A stretch of DNA of 64,000 nt from Aphidius gifuensis (taxonomy: Eukaryota > Arthropoda > Insecta > Hymenoptera > Braconidae): NCBI RefSeq assembly GCF_014905175.1, contig NC_057789.1, forward strand, positions 3,782,001-3,846,000. Direction: 5' to 3'. The notes under the pieces were generated by a model, which was not told the origin of the DNA, ran no database searches, and was given only the letters and a program-made list of their open reading frames with translations. The translations under genes were made by a program, and so were the position numbers. This document shows, in pieces, positions 37,201 to 52,200 of the stretch. How positions within the stretch are numbered: the stretch's first letter is position 1; the number at the start of each line of letters is the position of its first letter.

Positions 37201-40200
37201 ATTTTTACTACTTGCTGGATATTTTTTTTTTGTTGATTTTAGTGATTTTAAAAAATCAATATATTGCTTTAAAAAAATATTTTAAAAATAAGTGTTTTAT
37301 TGACATAAAATTTCAACGCAATTTTTTTTTTTTTTTATAAATAAACCGTGTTAATACGTGTAGCACGATGCGCGTCGAGTTCAGGTGTGTAAACAGACCG
37401 CCGGTGATATATCATTTAAAAAAAAAATATATATAAATAATAAAAAAAAAAAAATAAAAAAATCAGTGTACACACTGGATGGAAGTTTAATCTTTTGCTT
37501 GAGGCTATTTTTGTATATTATACAGATCCTTTTTCTATGTACAAGGGTATCCTATATTTTTATTTCTCATTTGGGTTTTTTTTTTTTTTATTATTTTTGG
37601 TACTGCCGCATATATTGAGCAACGTTTTTTAAAATATATTTTAATTTATCGTAAAGAGGGTTAAAAACAAAAATGATAAAAATACAAAATGATGAGCATG
37701 GCGTTGATGAAATATAGATGAAAAAAAAAATAAAAGAGAGAATATTATATGGGTGAGAGGAAGATGACGATGATGATGATGATGATGATGAAGTCAATGA
37801 TGAAGGTTAGTTCAAGCATGACACACGCTCGAATGTACACCTTATTTATAATCTTTTGAAATAATGGAATTGTTTGGTGAGAGCAGTGACTGAGCAAACA
37901 TAAAATTAAAAAGAGAACTTGATATATTTCAGCAGCTTCTCCGATTTCAAGCGTCTAGCCGCCATTCAAGACGTCTCACTTTGTTTTCACAATTTTACTA
38001 TGAAACCTATAACGCCATTACATAAAAAGAATAAAATTACCCATATGATTTTACATGGTTTTTACACCCATTGAACAATTAAATTTCATCAGTTAATAAG
38101 AGCTAAAAAAATTAATATATTATTTTTATATTTTTATGGAAAAGAAAATAAATATTCTTGGAAAAATTATACAAATGAAAATTGAAAGTAAAAATGCTAT
38201 TGATTGTTTATTTTATATTTTGTAATTAAAAATTTAATTTATAGTCAATTGGAATTTATATTTAGTTGTTTATATTTTTTCTAGTTAAAATTTTGCCTAT
38301 AGGCAAATTTTAAATTCTCGGCGAGCAATTTATTGAGTCAGTGTAAGCATGAGAGTGTTAAATGTTGGTAAAATTATAAACAGAGAGAATGTTATAGAAC
38401 ACAGCTTCAGGGGTTTTCATTGGCCATCGATACAGTTTATCAATAAATATATATATCTATGTTGGAGGATTTGTGTACATATATAGGTGTAAAATATATT
38501 CATAAATTGATTTTAAAAAAAAACTATTTTCCAGCGTTTAAAATAAATACAGTTTTTTAAAATTTAATTTAATAAATTTTCTAGAATTCTAGAAAATTTA
38601 AATTAATTTAAATTGATAAAGAAAAATGGAGTTTATGAAAAAATATGTATTCAATATAGTGATGTACATCAGCAAAAAAGAATCTCGGTTTTTTACCCGT
38701 CATGAGTTGACTAGTTGCTTTTTTTTTTTTCTTCATTTTTTTTTCTACGCTCGTTATACCTTTTCATTTCATTTGCAAAATGCAAGCCACGATTAATAAT
38801 TCCTTTGACAGCAATAGACGAAAAAAGAAAAAAAAAATTTAAGACTTGAGGTTTTTTTATGGAGTCAATGTCTCGTCGGGGACAACGACACATTTTCAAG
38901 TAGAAAATTCACTTCATGTCAGACCATCATCACATTTTAAAAAACTCATAAAAGAAAAAAAAAAAAATGATTAATTTTTTTGAAAAGTATTATCAAAAGA
39001 AGAAAACAATATTCAAAAAATATTTTTAAATATGTCAAAATTATTATGGTTATTTTTTGATGTATGCCAATTAATTCAAGATGAAGACGAAAAATATAAA
39101 TATCAAGTACCAACGCTTCCTCATTATTTTCTGCTTTCGAGGGAAGAAAAAAAATAATGAAAAATAAAAAAGAAGAGAAAAAGGCAAGGAGGTTCATTTC
39201 CCTGTGTTGTTTGTTTATTATTTTTTTTTTTCATATTTTATTTTTTCGTTTATATTTTTTCAAGACATATACCTATCAGAAGGACCTCTAGGGTATATGA
39301 GAGTCTCTCACGGCCTTGTACACGTACTGGATATACATGTAACCCAACAAGAAGGACCAAAATAATGAAACGAAGAAAGTAGATAAAAATAAAAAAAAAA
39401 TATAGTTTGGGGGGATATTTCACTGAGTAAGTAGTTCGAGTTGTCTAGTTTTTTAAAGTAGCTGACTAACAAGTTACTTTTAAAAAATTCTTCTTTCTTT
39501 TTATACTTTTTTCTTACTTTATATTTATAGTTTTATTTTTTTCATGTATTGTTTTGTGTAATTATAAAATTTCTTGTGTTAACAATAGTTATGTGAATTA
39601 CAAGTGCAAAAAAAATACAACTGAGTCTTGAGATAATTGTCCAAAAAAAAACACAAGAGTGTCGTTAAATTTTTTTTTCATTTTTCAACAGTAATAATAA
39701 ATAAACATTAAACAAAAAAGCAATAAAAACGAGTAAAAAAAAAATTGAAAATTTTTACGTGTTATTTTGAAAAATATAAAAATTATAAATACAAAAAAAA
39801 AAAAATATATATAAGATATTGAATTATACAAGACTTTTTAGCATGATTGTACGTCACTAATAGTTCTTCGACAAGTACGTGGACATCATGGGGTAACCCC
39901 CCTCGAATTCTGACTCCCGCAGGGTAGTAAATATGGCGACTATATAATAATGGCGTCGTAAGCATCAAGTACCCGAGTGTTCATACATACATTGCTTGTT
40001 GTCGTGATAACAATCTTTTACATATGACAACAGCTTCGACAATTTTTTTTTTTTTTCTCATGTTTTATTGTTTATCAAACACATCAACATGAACTACGTA
40101 TATTTACTAAATTAACCTTCCACCAGAAACATTATGATAAATTGATTTGCAAAATAAAAAAAAAAACCTAACAACGACTCAAATTATATATGAAATAAAT

Positions 40201-43200
40201 TCACAAGTAATATCTTTTGTATCTTGTTAATAATAATTATAATAATTTATTTTGCCATTATTATATTAGTTTGAAAATTCATATTGTATGAAAAGTCTTT
40301 TGGGTTTACGAAAAGAGGATGTTACTGCGAGAATCCTTTAGTCGCAATGACTTCTTATCCTTCAGAGTCATTTCTGGGTCTTCTTCATTGCCATCGGCTC
40401 AAGCGAGATCGACGAAAACTTTGTGTACATATATATATATAATATTCTTGCATATACAACACAGAGAGAACAAAGAACAAAAGAAATATAAAAATGAAGA
40501 GAAAAAAAAAAAAAAAAAGTATATAGCACAGGAATATATATAGGCTCTTGTCTCTTTTTCTCATAAAGGCACAAAGTACAATCCAGCTTCTAGATGCTCG
40601 AGAAGTAGATCCCACGATCTATTCGGTAAATAGACAGACGGTAGCAAGAGACTCGAGCTAAACGAGCCACCATATAAGGTCTCTCTGTAATACATATATA
40701 TACCCTCAACAGACAGACAGACAGACAGACAATACTGCTCATCGCTCGACGGACAAAGCATCTATTGCGTAAACACTCAGCGATATGCTATGGGGTGAAG
40801 ACCTGGGGGCAAAGGAAATGAAAAAAAAGAGAATTTTAAGAGGTGCATATATATACACACACGACAATACACATCATGAGTAAAAATATAATACGAATGC
40901 TGCTGGCCAATTGTAGATTAAGTCCGATAACCCTCACGACCGCTTCTGTTTCCAATTCAACCGCGTGTAATTCTTATTTTTATTTATGTTTTTCGTTTTT
41001 ATTTTTTTTCTTTTTTCTATTGTCACAATGTATATGTGTACATGTAGAGCGGATTTCTAGGATTGAATTTCCAGTGTGATCACAGTGATATTGTTTATCT
41101 CAAATTTGATCATACAGTTGTTCTGTGTTGCAATAAAAAATATATATAACAAAATTGTATCTACGAATTCAGCGCAGCTATTTGATCTGTACAGTTGCAA
41201 TGTGGTCTCGAGAGACATGTCTTAACCATGGGTGGTTAAAATATATATTGTAAAGATTTATTTCTTTGAGATTATACTTGTCTATATCAAGCTCCAATTA
41301 TCATGATATTCTATCATGTATCCATCACTCGGTATAAAAAATATCAAGCTTTTAATATTTTACTAAATTATCAAATTACATTTTCTCTATTATATAAAGT
41401 ACAAAATAAAATAAAAAAAAAGAGCAAATTATTTGTTAATTTGAAACATTATTATTATTATTTTTATTCATTTATGAAAAATCAATTTTTTTTTTATCTT
41501 GTTTCATTTGGTGTACATCATGTGCAAAAAAAAAAAGAAGAAAAAAATTTGTAGGAAATTTTACTGTTCATATTGAGATGAAAATTTATATATAAAAAAG
41601 GGTTCGATATAGTAAAAAGAAAAAAAAAAAGATAGGGCGAGAACACGACAGTAGAAAATGAGAAACGCGCATAGGTGCGATTCTACAGAGGTCGTAGTTG
41701 GGCGTGGTCGTTGTGACGCTTTCGTCCAATCGTAATACTGGAAATATCTCACTGCAGAAGGACAATGTATACACGTTAGGTAGAAAAGCCCCTCTCATAT
41801 ATACTTAAAGCTCTGCTTATAACTATATATATATATTTCAAGCCAAAAGGGTTTTACGTATATATATGTGAGCCCCTTGTGTTGGAGTATAATATATATG
41901 TATGAAGTGAATGGAATATACAGATATATACACATGGGAACTCTAGCAGGCTACTCAACTCTCAACTGCAATCCTCTCATCCCTCTTTTGGTCACCGTAT
42001 GTATGTACCTAGCCACAATGACAAAGAGTCGAAGTCGAATGTCCAGAGAAAACTAGACACACATATAGATATTTTACAATATAGGATGAATCGACGAACC
42101 GTGAAAGAGTTTGCTCTGTTCCAAATTGGTCTAGAGAGATATAGTCTGTATTTTTTTTTTTTTTTAATTTTGTTTTTTACTGAGTAAACAATATAAAAAA
42201 AAAAAATTCAACTCAAGAGTTCAATGTGAAATAGGTATAAAAGAAAATTTAGCGAGCTTTTTTTTTCTTTTAATTTTTTCAACAGTTTTAATGGAGAATT
42301 TTGTATATATAAATGAAAAATAAATTGACGTTATTTTTATTTTTTTTATTTACATGTAAATAAGTCTGCAGATATATGTGTTTTTATGTTTTTGTTGAAA
42401 ATTGAAGGTAGAAAATTTTTATATCAATTTTTTTGGCGGATTTGTGGAGATAAAAATATTGAGCTTTTAATTGTTATTGAGGTTTTATGAAGTTTAGGTA
42501 GTATTATGTTGTAAATTAGTAGAAGAAAATTAGGAAGTTTATATTGTACGATGTGATTAACGTTTTATGCTGTATAGAAATTTTGTTTGATAAGCTAACA
42601 TTGTGAAATGAAAACATAGAAAGCTTTAAATACACGTTGAAAATGTATTATGAAAATTTATCTTAATTTTGCTAGTTTACTGTGTACAATATATATCATA
42701 ATTTGTACTAAATTAATATGTTACCAAATTTAACAATAGAAACTCTAATAATTATTCAAAAAATATTACAACATATCTTGAAAAAAAAAAAAAAACCAAG
42801 TACTTATAAAATTTGATCTAAAAAAGAAATTATTTTCCTAATAAAAAAAATTCTAATACAAACAGAATATTATCCATGTGTAAATAAAATTTTAGTTTGT
42901 TTAATTAACATGTTAAAATCAGTGTTATCAAACACATGTATTTTATATGTAAGTATATATTAACATAGCCAACAAACCAAACTGGTACATTACCAAATAA
43001 AATCGACTAAAAAAAAAAGTTAATTAATTAAAAAAAAAAAATAATAATACCACACAGTTGTAGTGCAATTCACGTAATGCCACAGCGTATCTCTATACAC
43101 ATAAAAGAGAATGGGTGTTGATGAGAAATCGATGTATTACACAATTAAAAAAAAAATTGATATATTCATCAAAATGTATACAATGATACAGACCAATCAG

Positions 43201-46200
43201 ATTGATAAATAAAATACACCAAGGTGGTCTCATTAAATTTGCAAACTTTTCTATACACAATACAAATAATGGATAACATTTAATTAAAGTCATTTCTATA
43301 ACACACCGAGTGAAAATAAACATACGTAGCCTATATAATAATCAATTTTATAAAAAAAATTGTAAAAAAAAATTATTTATATTTTTTCCCATTTTATTTT
43401 AGTAACCTGGATAAATTACTGTGTATATGGGTATGTAAATATGTAATATATATATAGCAATGTGTTTTAATTAATTAAATGCATATGGACTTGATGTTTA
43501 ACACAGCGAATTGTGTGGTATACCATGTTTATTATTCACAAGTACATTTATGCGGATATAGAGAGATATAGATGGATATAAATGAGTCTATATATTCCAT
43601 CAAGAACAGGATCAGACTGCTAATAACATGCGGGGCTCATTTTCACTATATTAATATTCATGATAATACCAGAGTTGTACATTACAACAATGAATAATCA
43701 ACTTGGTGTTTATTTCACGTCTACAGTGCGATTATAATAATGATAACAAAAAAAATATATATATTTTAAAAAAAAAGTTAAAATAGTTTTCTGATGATTA
43801 AACTTTTAAGTTAAAATAGCCACGAAAAAAATGACTAAATAATAATGGTATTATGTTAAAAGTATAATTTATAAAAATAGAATAAAATTAATTATTAATA
43901 AATAAAGAAATGAAAAAAAATTAAATAGAAAAAAAGAGTATAGTATAATGATTGTTGAGATGAGAAAAGAAATTTGAAAAATTGCAAGAGTGAGAGTTGA
44001 AAAGAGAATGGTCGAGAGAATAATAAAAAAAATAAAAAAAAAAGAGAAAATATCGAAAAAAATAAAATTGACTTTTCTTTCGTGATTTTTTATTTTTTTA
44101 TTTTTTCGTGTAGTGGTATATGTGTGTAGAGAGCTTTCAAGTAATGTCGTCGACGTCGTCGTTGTTGGAGTAATAATAAAAAGAGAAAAAAATAGCTCTT
44201 GCTTTTTTCTACTCTACTCCTCCTCTTTGAAACTGCTATCAACTACTTCTTTTACGCTTTTTATATCCTGTGACTTGGTATTTTTTTTCCGTCTCACTCT
44301 TCATTCTCATTTCAACATTTTACTACACTCGAGATACTGATGACTACCAAAAGAAAAGTTGGTAAAGAATTTTTCAGATAAAAAAAACGTAAAAAAAAAA
44401 AAAAGATACACATAGCATTGTTACAAGAAAAACTAAACGGGTCAAAGAATTGAAAAAAGCACCTAATAAAACCAATCGAAATTGGCTTTCATTTCACTGC
44501 TTTTTCAATTTATATATATATTTTTTATTTGTTCATCTTTGCTATTCTTATTTTGGAGGAAATGGATACTCTGCTTATATTGAAATTGAAAAGATCACTG
44601 TAGGAAGTATGCACGAATAAACTGCAGAAAAAATCAAATAAAAAAAATGAATTTGTAATTTTATTTTATCTAAAACAAAATCAATAAATAATGAATTTTA
44701 AAATTTATTTAAAAGACCTCAAATAGCTTTTTTTTATTGACGTTCATTAAATTTATAAAAATGTTGGAATTATTAAAAATTAAACTATATCCTAGTTACA
44801 TGATTTTTATAATTTGCAAATGAATTATAAAATGATATTAATTTTCCAAAATGATCAATAGAAAATTCAAAATTCATTACTGTAAAATTGCATAATTAAA
44901 AAGTTATTTTGTTTGTCAATTTACAGTGACAAAATATTAATTTAAAGCATTAATTTGAATAAATATTTAATTATCTGATAAATAGTTTTAAAAAAATTAA
45001 AATTGAAAAAAAAAAAAGGACAACAACAGCTATACCGATAGAGAAGGACAAAGAAAAAAAAATAATTGCAATTTTTAAATTTTTTAAAAATTAATTATAA
45101 AGAGAATAAAAAAATATTCCCTAAAAAATATTAACGAGTAAATAATTATTAATAATTGCAGTATATTAAATTGCAAATATTTTTGAAAAATTATTAACAT
45201 CATACACTCGGTACATGGTTTGTTTCTTGACTAAACCTCTGTCGGTGACAAATGGCTTGAACGCTTTACGTGCAGATGGCACCACAATTCTCAAAAAGCT
45301 CTCAAAAACATTTTATATATATTTTATAAAAAAATTCAACTCAACTAAAATTGAAAATAATCAATCATTAAACTAAAAAAAAAAAAAAATTAAATTAAAG
45401 AGCTCAAATAATTAATCAACAAACAATGAGTTATAATTGAAGAAATAAAAAATTATCGAAAGAGAAAAACACGGAAGTTTTATATTATTCGATTAATAAT
45501 CCAATGAGTGCCCGTATGCACTCGTCTCGAAGAAATTCATTCACAAAGCATAGTTAATAAATTATAAAAAAAAAAAAAGTAAATAAATAAATTATATAAA
45601 ACACATATACAAGCCGATTATAAAAGAGACGCGCTTCCGAAGCAATCGGCATATTTACAAAAGTAATTAAAAAAATTAAGAGTCATTAATTAGTATTCAC
45701 TTATTTATTTATTTATTTATTTTTAGTTGATACGGATGTTGAATAGAGGACCGATAATTAAAACGTTGAAAATTCTTTTAGAAATTTTCAGTGAGTACAT
45801 TATCCAAGCCGGTGGTCTGTTACTCATTTACATGATCTTACACATAGTAGATTTTTAATTTTTATTTATCCTGTCTTATTCACGTCTTGTTCTGCGTACT
45901 CAACTAACAAGACATGATCGCACTACATATCAAGACTTCCGCCGGTCTCAACTAATTTTAATCTAATTTGATAAATAATGAAAGAAAAAAAATATAATAA
46001 TATGCATACATGATGTATTTTTTGATTGAACTATTTTTTTCTTTTTTATTTTCTCTACTGACAAGTTGTCAAATTTAATATTCAACGTATTTTATTTTTT
46101 TATTTATTGTCATTAATACATGTTAATATAAAAATTATATATATTTTTTTTCCTTCAACATAAGCTGTGTGTATTAATTATTAATCCCACTGTGTTTCAC

Positions 46201-49200
46201 GCCACGTGGAAATCATTAAATTGTTAATTTCGACGGCTATCATTTATAGATGGAAACGTAAAAAAAAAAAATTTATATATAAATAAAAAAAAATATAATT
46301 TAACACACGCAAAGTATCGTGTCTCGAGAATTTTTATCGGTCAAGCAAGCTGATAAATTTCAACACTCGTCCACAAAACCAACATTTATCTGATTAATAA
46401 AAAAAAAAAAAATATAATAATTTTAATAGAGCTTTTTTTTCCATATACAATGCACAATATTTAATGTCAATGTATTGCTATTAAAATGAAAATTATATTC
46501 CACAACATTGTTGTTGTATTTAGTATAAAATAATAATTTTCATTCGACAGTTATAATTTCAAATGAAATAATTAAATTTTTATATTGATGTGGTGGTTAT
46601 ATAAATTAAACGTAAAAAATTTTTATCTGCATGGCTAGAGAAAGATTTGAAATAATGAAAAAAAAAAAAAATATATAAATCTAAGAATTGCAGAAAAAAA
46701 ATAATACATAGAAGCTGAAAGAGAGGGAGGAAAGGGTGAAAGATGTCGGCAGTCTTTGATCTCTTGTATTACACATACACCTTCACATGCATATAATGTT
46801 TTCACGTGAAGTTTCTCGTGAAAGCGAGAACATGAGGGCGAGCAATAGAGACAGAATAAATAAAAAATTTATTAAAAAAAGAAATAAAAAAAATACGTGC
46901 CAGTGAGACTGAATTTCGCATTATACACGTTCGCATATCACGCACTCGCCAATTCGAAAGGACTCTATCATACCTTTCTCATGTGTCTCATGCATTCCAT
47001 ATATATACTTTTTTTTTAAATAGCCTCCCGAGAAGTATATTATTTTCTAACTTTAAAAATTAAAATTAATTATGCAAATATAAAAATTAAAACAATGCGT
47101 GAATCTATCAAACAATTATTCTACAGTAATTTTATTTGAAAAAAAAAATAATACTGCAAATTACTTGAAAAATTCTTCTCAGGTATCTACGTGAAATAAT
47201 GCGTGTGTTTATGTGTAATAAATTTTTATGCTATTTGTAATTTAGTAAAATAAATAAAACCAGAAGTCTCTTAAGACGATACGCCATGTTAAATAATATT
47301 AAAAGCACACGATTCAATAGAATGCAGAATAAAAGTTTTTGCACTTAGTGCATATACACTTGCGGCTTTCGAGTTATCTCATTTGATAATTACATATATG
47401 CACAATGTTTGTTTGTTCATATACGCATAACTTTGACAAAATAGAATTTTTAATATGTCATTTGTAAAGATAAATTCAAAAAAAAAAAATTAATTATATA
47501 TTTTTATTAATTAAAAAATTGGGAAATATATTAAATATTGAAATTTTTTTTTTTTATTAAAAGTTTTAACAAATTAATTATTAATTATAAATTTTCATAT
47601 CATCTTGTGAAAGTTTTATGATAAAATTAAGATAAATTAATAAACAGTTTATTAATTAAAAAAAAAAAAGAAATATTAATTTCTATTAAATTGTTTTTTA
47701 ATTATTTTTGATGGAAAAATTGATTTTATTTTGTTGTTTAATAAAACGTCGTTCTTATTGAAAAAAAAAATTTATTTGTGGACATAAATATTTGTAAAGA
47801 TTACCTAAAAAAGAAAAAAAACCTGGATGATTTTAAATAGAGGCTACTACTGTATAACAAACTTGAAGATATAGTAAATTTGTTTATGTGAATAAATAGT
47901 GGTTCGGCCGTGTTGTCGTTCGACTGGGAAACAATTCGTGTTGTCGGTGTTTCGTACACGTACTACGAACGCGAATCTAGTTAACACGAACCGATAAAGA
48001 TCTACACGCTTGCCACAGTGGCCCGATAAATACTTATGAGCCACCTTTTGTAATGATACGTGAACGTGTGCGAGCTAAAACGACAAAAAATAAACTATTT
48101 TTTTTTTCATCCGCATGTATACAGCTATTATAACAATTATATAGATTTACAATTCATTTCATGACCCAACAATTATATGATAAATATTCTATACACTTTA
48201 AATAAATAAAATAAACAATATACTATTATTTAATTTAATATTTATAAAATAAATTATAATCCGAAGTTTATTTTATATAAATATAAATATATTTATACAG
48301 CGAGGTAGTCGCAGAAGCCGTTGTCCAAGAGGCGCTCAGTGGAGTCTTGAAGTCGCACTCGCGACGACGAATTATGTAAGTAGCCAATGTGAAATATATA
48401 TATAAAAAAAAAAAAAAGTCCCGAGAATTCGCGAGGCGCCCGCGTTTGCGTTGATCCTAGCGGTCTCAGCATAAACATATATATACTTGCGGCGCCTTTT
48501 TAAATCGTTTTGCTCTCGCTATGTATGCCCATGATTTTATTCTCAGAATAAGAAGAACGATGATCGCCAATGCGACGCGACTGGCCACTCTATAAAATCC
48601 TTCTTTATTTTTCTTTTGCAATGAATATAAGCCTCTCTTTCAGCATATATATCCAGCAAATAAAAAAAAAAATAAAAAAGACAATGTGAATACAAAAATA
48701 ATAAAATAAATAAATAAAAAATATTCAATGAGAAAGAAGGTGAAATTAATGAAAAAGAACAGAGCCATTGGTAAGAAAGATAAGGGGGTAAGAGGATAGC
48801 TAGTAGTTGTAGTTGTTGTAGTTGTTGTTGTAGTAGTACCTGTAAGAGAAAAACCGCGAGGACACAAACCTCAGTGAGAGGATGAAAAAATGAGGAAAAA
48901 AAAACAAAAAAAATAGTGGAGTGTAGACGGCGGCATTGCTGAGGGGAAAAATAAAAGAGTAAAGAGGGAAGAGATGAACTGAAGAACGTTAAGGACCACC
49001 CGAGCGAGAAGTTCAGAACTACGAGGATATACAAACCGCCGGCGCCCAGTGAGAGGGCCTTTGGGGGGTCTCTTATCTTTCCCAGAGTCCATCCGGGATC
49101 TGCCTCACGCTCTTTTTTTTTTTTTTTCATCGTTTTATTTCTTATCCCACCCACACCACCCTCTTTCTTTCAATGTATTTCGTTGTCGCGACCTTACTTT

Positions 49201-52200
49201 TCTGCCGACTATCCGCCACTTACAGCTGTCCTTTGGAATACCATTATACAATATCAATCGATCGATCGATATTGTTATTATTATTTTTATTTTTTATTGT
49301 TATTAATGTTATTATTAAATAAAGTAGTTATAAATGTATATACGCGCAACTATTGTTTGTTCAATTTAAATCATCAAATTTAAAATTCAATGAAAATTTT
49401 TTATTTAAATTTTTGGTTTTTATGGTGATAATAAATTTTTTAAATATAAATAAAATTATTTTATTTAATTGTATCTTAAATATAACGTGATTAAATTTAA
49501 ATTTTGTAATGTATATTTTAATGAAATGATGCTAAACAAAATCAAGCGAGAGCAGCTTTTTTATAAAATAAAATTTAACTAGTGTTTGTTGATATATAAA
49601 TTTAAAAAAAAAAATATTTAAGTAAATTATCATTAATTATAGTAATATCAATAATTGACATACTAATTTTAAAAAATGATTGAGACATTTGCCTGTCAAC
49701 AAGTCATCAGCCAATAAATTTCTACGAATCAATTTTTTTATTTTTTTTTTCAAACAAATATACACGAGTTGTTAAAAAAAAAAAAACAAATTATAACCAC
49801 CCTGTCAAATTTTAGCATTGTCTATGTCATGCAAAGGCCTAGATGCATTAACAATACTGTCTGTACCCAAGTATAAAAAAAAAATAAATATAATAAAGAA
49901 ACACGCGATGACGAAATTATCTTCCGAGATAACAAGGTGGTTTTTTTTATTTTAAAGTTTGTAAGAATTAGGAAGAAAAATAAAATAAATAAATAAACGA
50001 ATCAACTACTAAAACAACTGTTTATAATCTCTAGGATAAAATCGTCTGGTTTGCACATGCATATAAAAAAAATTCAGTACAAAATACAAATATATTTAAC
50101 AAATACATGTTAACACATAAAAACGGTCCCACGAATAAAAATAAATAAAATGATTTACCAAGAGATTCCAAAAATCAAAAGAAAAAAAAATATAAAAAAT
50201 GAAAAAAAAAAGAATTAGTGGTGGCGCTTGTGCCGGAGGCCGTCGGAGAAGAAACCGTGTGTGTAAATCGCCTACATATGTTGATGAAGATTGAAGGGTA
50301 ATTGGTAAGCGCGAAAACCAGATATAAATTTAGACACACTTTATCGTATGAACATGACAATTATACATACTGCATATACGACTAAAATCATAAGAGCAGT
50401 AAGTTGAGAAAAATGTTGTATAGGATGTGAGATCCGTTGGACCCGCATGCGTTTAAATCTCATTGTACCAAAGCGACAACTCCCTGACCCACCTTTTTAT
50501 TTCTCCTCATAATTTTGCTTAGTATATTGGACTCTTGCAGTAAAACAAGCCAAGCATACATAGATATTTTTTTTAGATATATATATACAGACTCACAAAG
50601 AGCAAGAATACACAAGCATGGTACCTTATACGCACCAAATGTCGGCAGGATGAAAGAGTGAGCACGACCCTTTGTCTTCTTGCAAGTGGCAAGGGTATAC
50701 ACCCGGGGGCTACTGGGCTGCATCATCTAGTACCTTACTTTTTATTCAGATGCATCATACATTAACACAATATTTTTAACTAATAATTTGTAAAAATATA
50801 TTTTTTAAATTTTATTGAATTAATTATAGTTTATATAAAAATAACTTTTTTGTATTTTAATTTATTTAATGTTTTAGCAGCTCAACGGGATCTCCCCATT
50901 TAGACCCACCCACCCAACAACCATATCAGAATTATTACAAAAAAAAAGGAGGATTATTAAAGTGAGCCTAATGTCAGGGAGAATGTCGTTTTGTACAACT
51001 ATTACTATATATTCAACGCACACACAATTTTATTATAATTTATATATTAAAAAAAAAAAAAATGGAAAAAAATATATAATGAAAACTAAAACTCTGGCTG
51101 AGCTGGAATAATAAGTTTGTGTGAGACTTGCATGTCTCGGATATAAACCTGAGGAACAAAGTCCAACACGATATATAATTCACATTCGCCAATAATTATT
51201 ATGAGTCGTGCAATGGCATTTCCTGTCGCATGACAATACACCCATGTCAACGAGCAACTCTACGCATCAATCAGAAAAATATTATTTATATTTTTAAAAA
51301 AATAAATTAAAATATAAACAAGAAAATAAATGTCATCAAGTTTATGAATTGATGAAAAACTTGTTATTCGCTATAATCAAAAATTCATATATAAAAATTT
51401 TATGCATTTATTTTTCAGCACATTTTTAAAAAATATTATTAAGAAAACGGCACGTTCTATACACTATATTGGTAATAAAATGACGTTATATTCAAGCATG
51501 CGATTTCACGATAAACTTTCAAAATTTATTCGTTGAAATATCATTTTTTTTTTCTATGTATTTTATTTTTGGTATTTTGTTTCATTTTTTCACTGCTCAA
51601 TGCTTTGAATACTACGTCAAATTCTCGGTGCTTTTTTTTTCTCATATTTTCCTGTCTTTCTTTTTTATACTTACTTTTGATCGTTCTTTTCGTTTTTGAT
51701 AATTTTTTTTGTCGCTTTTTTATTCTACCTCCCATATTCCCTCCTCCTCCTCCTCCTCTTTCTTCTCTATTTTATTCGTGACTATCTCGCCCTCCTCGGA
51801 AACGATTTCGCGACGCGACCGTGCCATCAGCGGCCATGCTTCTTCCTCCTCTTATTCTTCTTTTTTTTAAAATTTTTTTTATATTAGTTTGACTTGGTTT
51901 TTTGCCACATTTTCTAGCTGATATTGAAGCTTATTTTTTTGTTTTTATATCGAGTACACACTTAACCCGTCAATATATTTTTTTTTTTCAAATCCCTCAG
52001 GTATATAAAATAGAAGAAAAAAAAACCAACATGCCATTGCACAAATCATTCATCACTTGAGATTTTGTTATACGACTTGATTAACTATTTTATTTATTAT
52101 TTTTTTTTCATGCTACTACATTCTTTGGTTAAATATAATCGATAGGTAAGACACCTGCTGCGAAAAACGGTGAAAGAAAATTTGTGATTATTCTTTATTG

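Noticed and set aside
1300..47000. CACGTG E-boxes as a special signal of the nucleolar genes
   Set aside because: The hexamer also occurs at about 1350, 7392, 8260, 13634, 16278, 35971, 46204 and 46803, so its presence in two promoters is weak evidence.
48543..49154. 203-codon minus-strand frame
   Set aside because: Long, but built of Phe/Leu/Ser from T-rich repeats, with no domain, no splice context and no start support; it covers a CpG-richer noncoding block.
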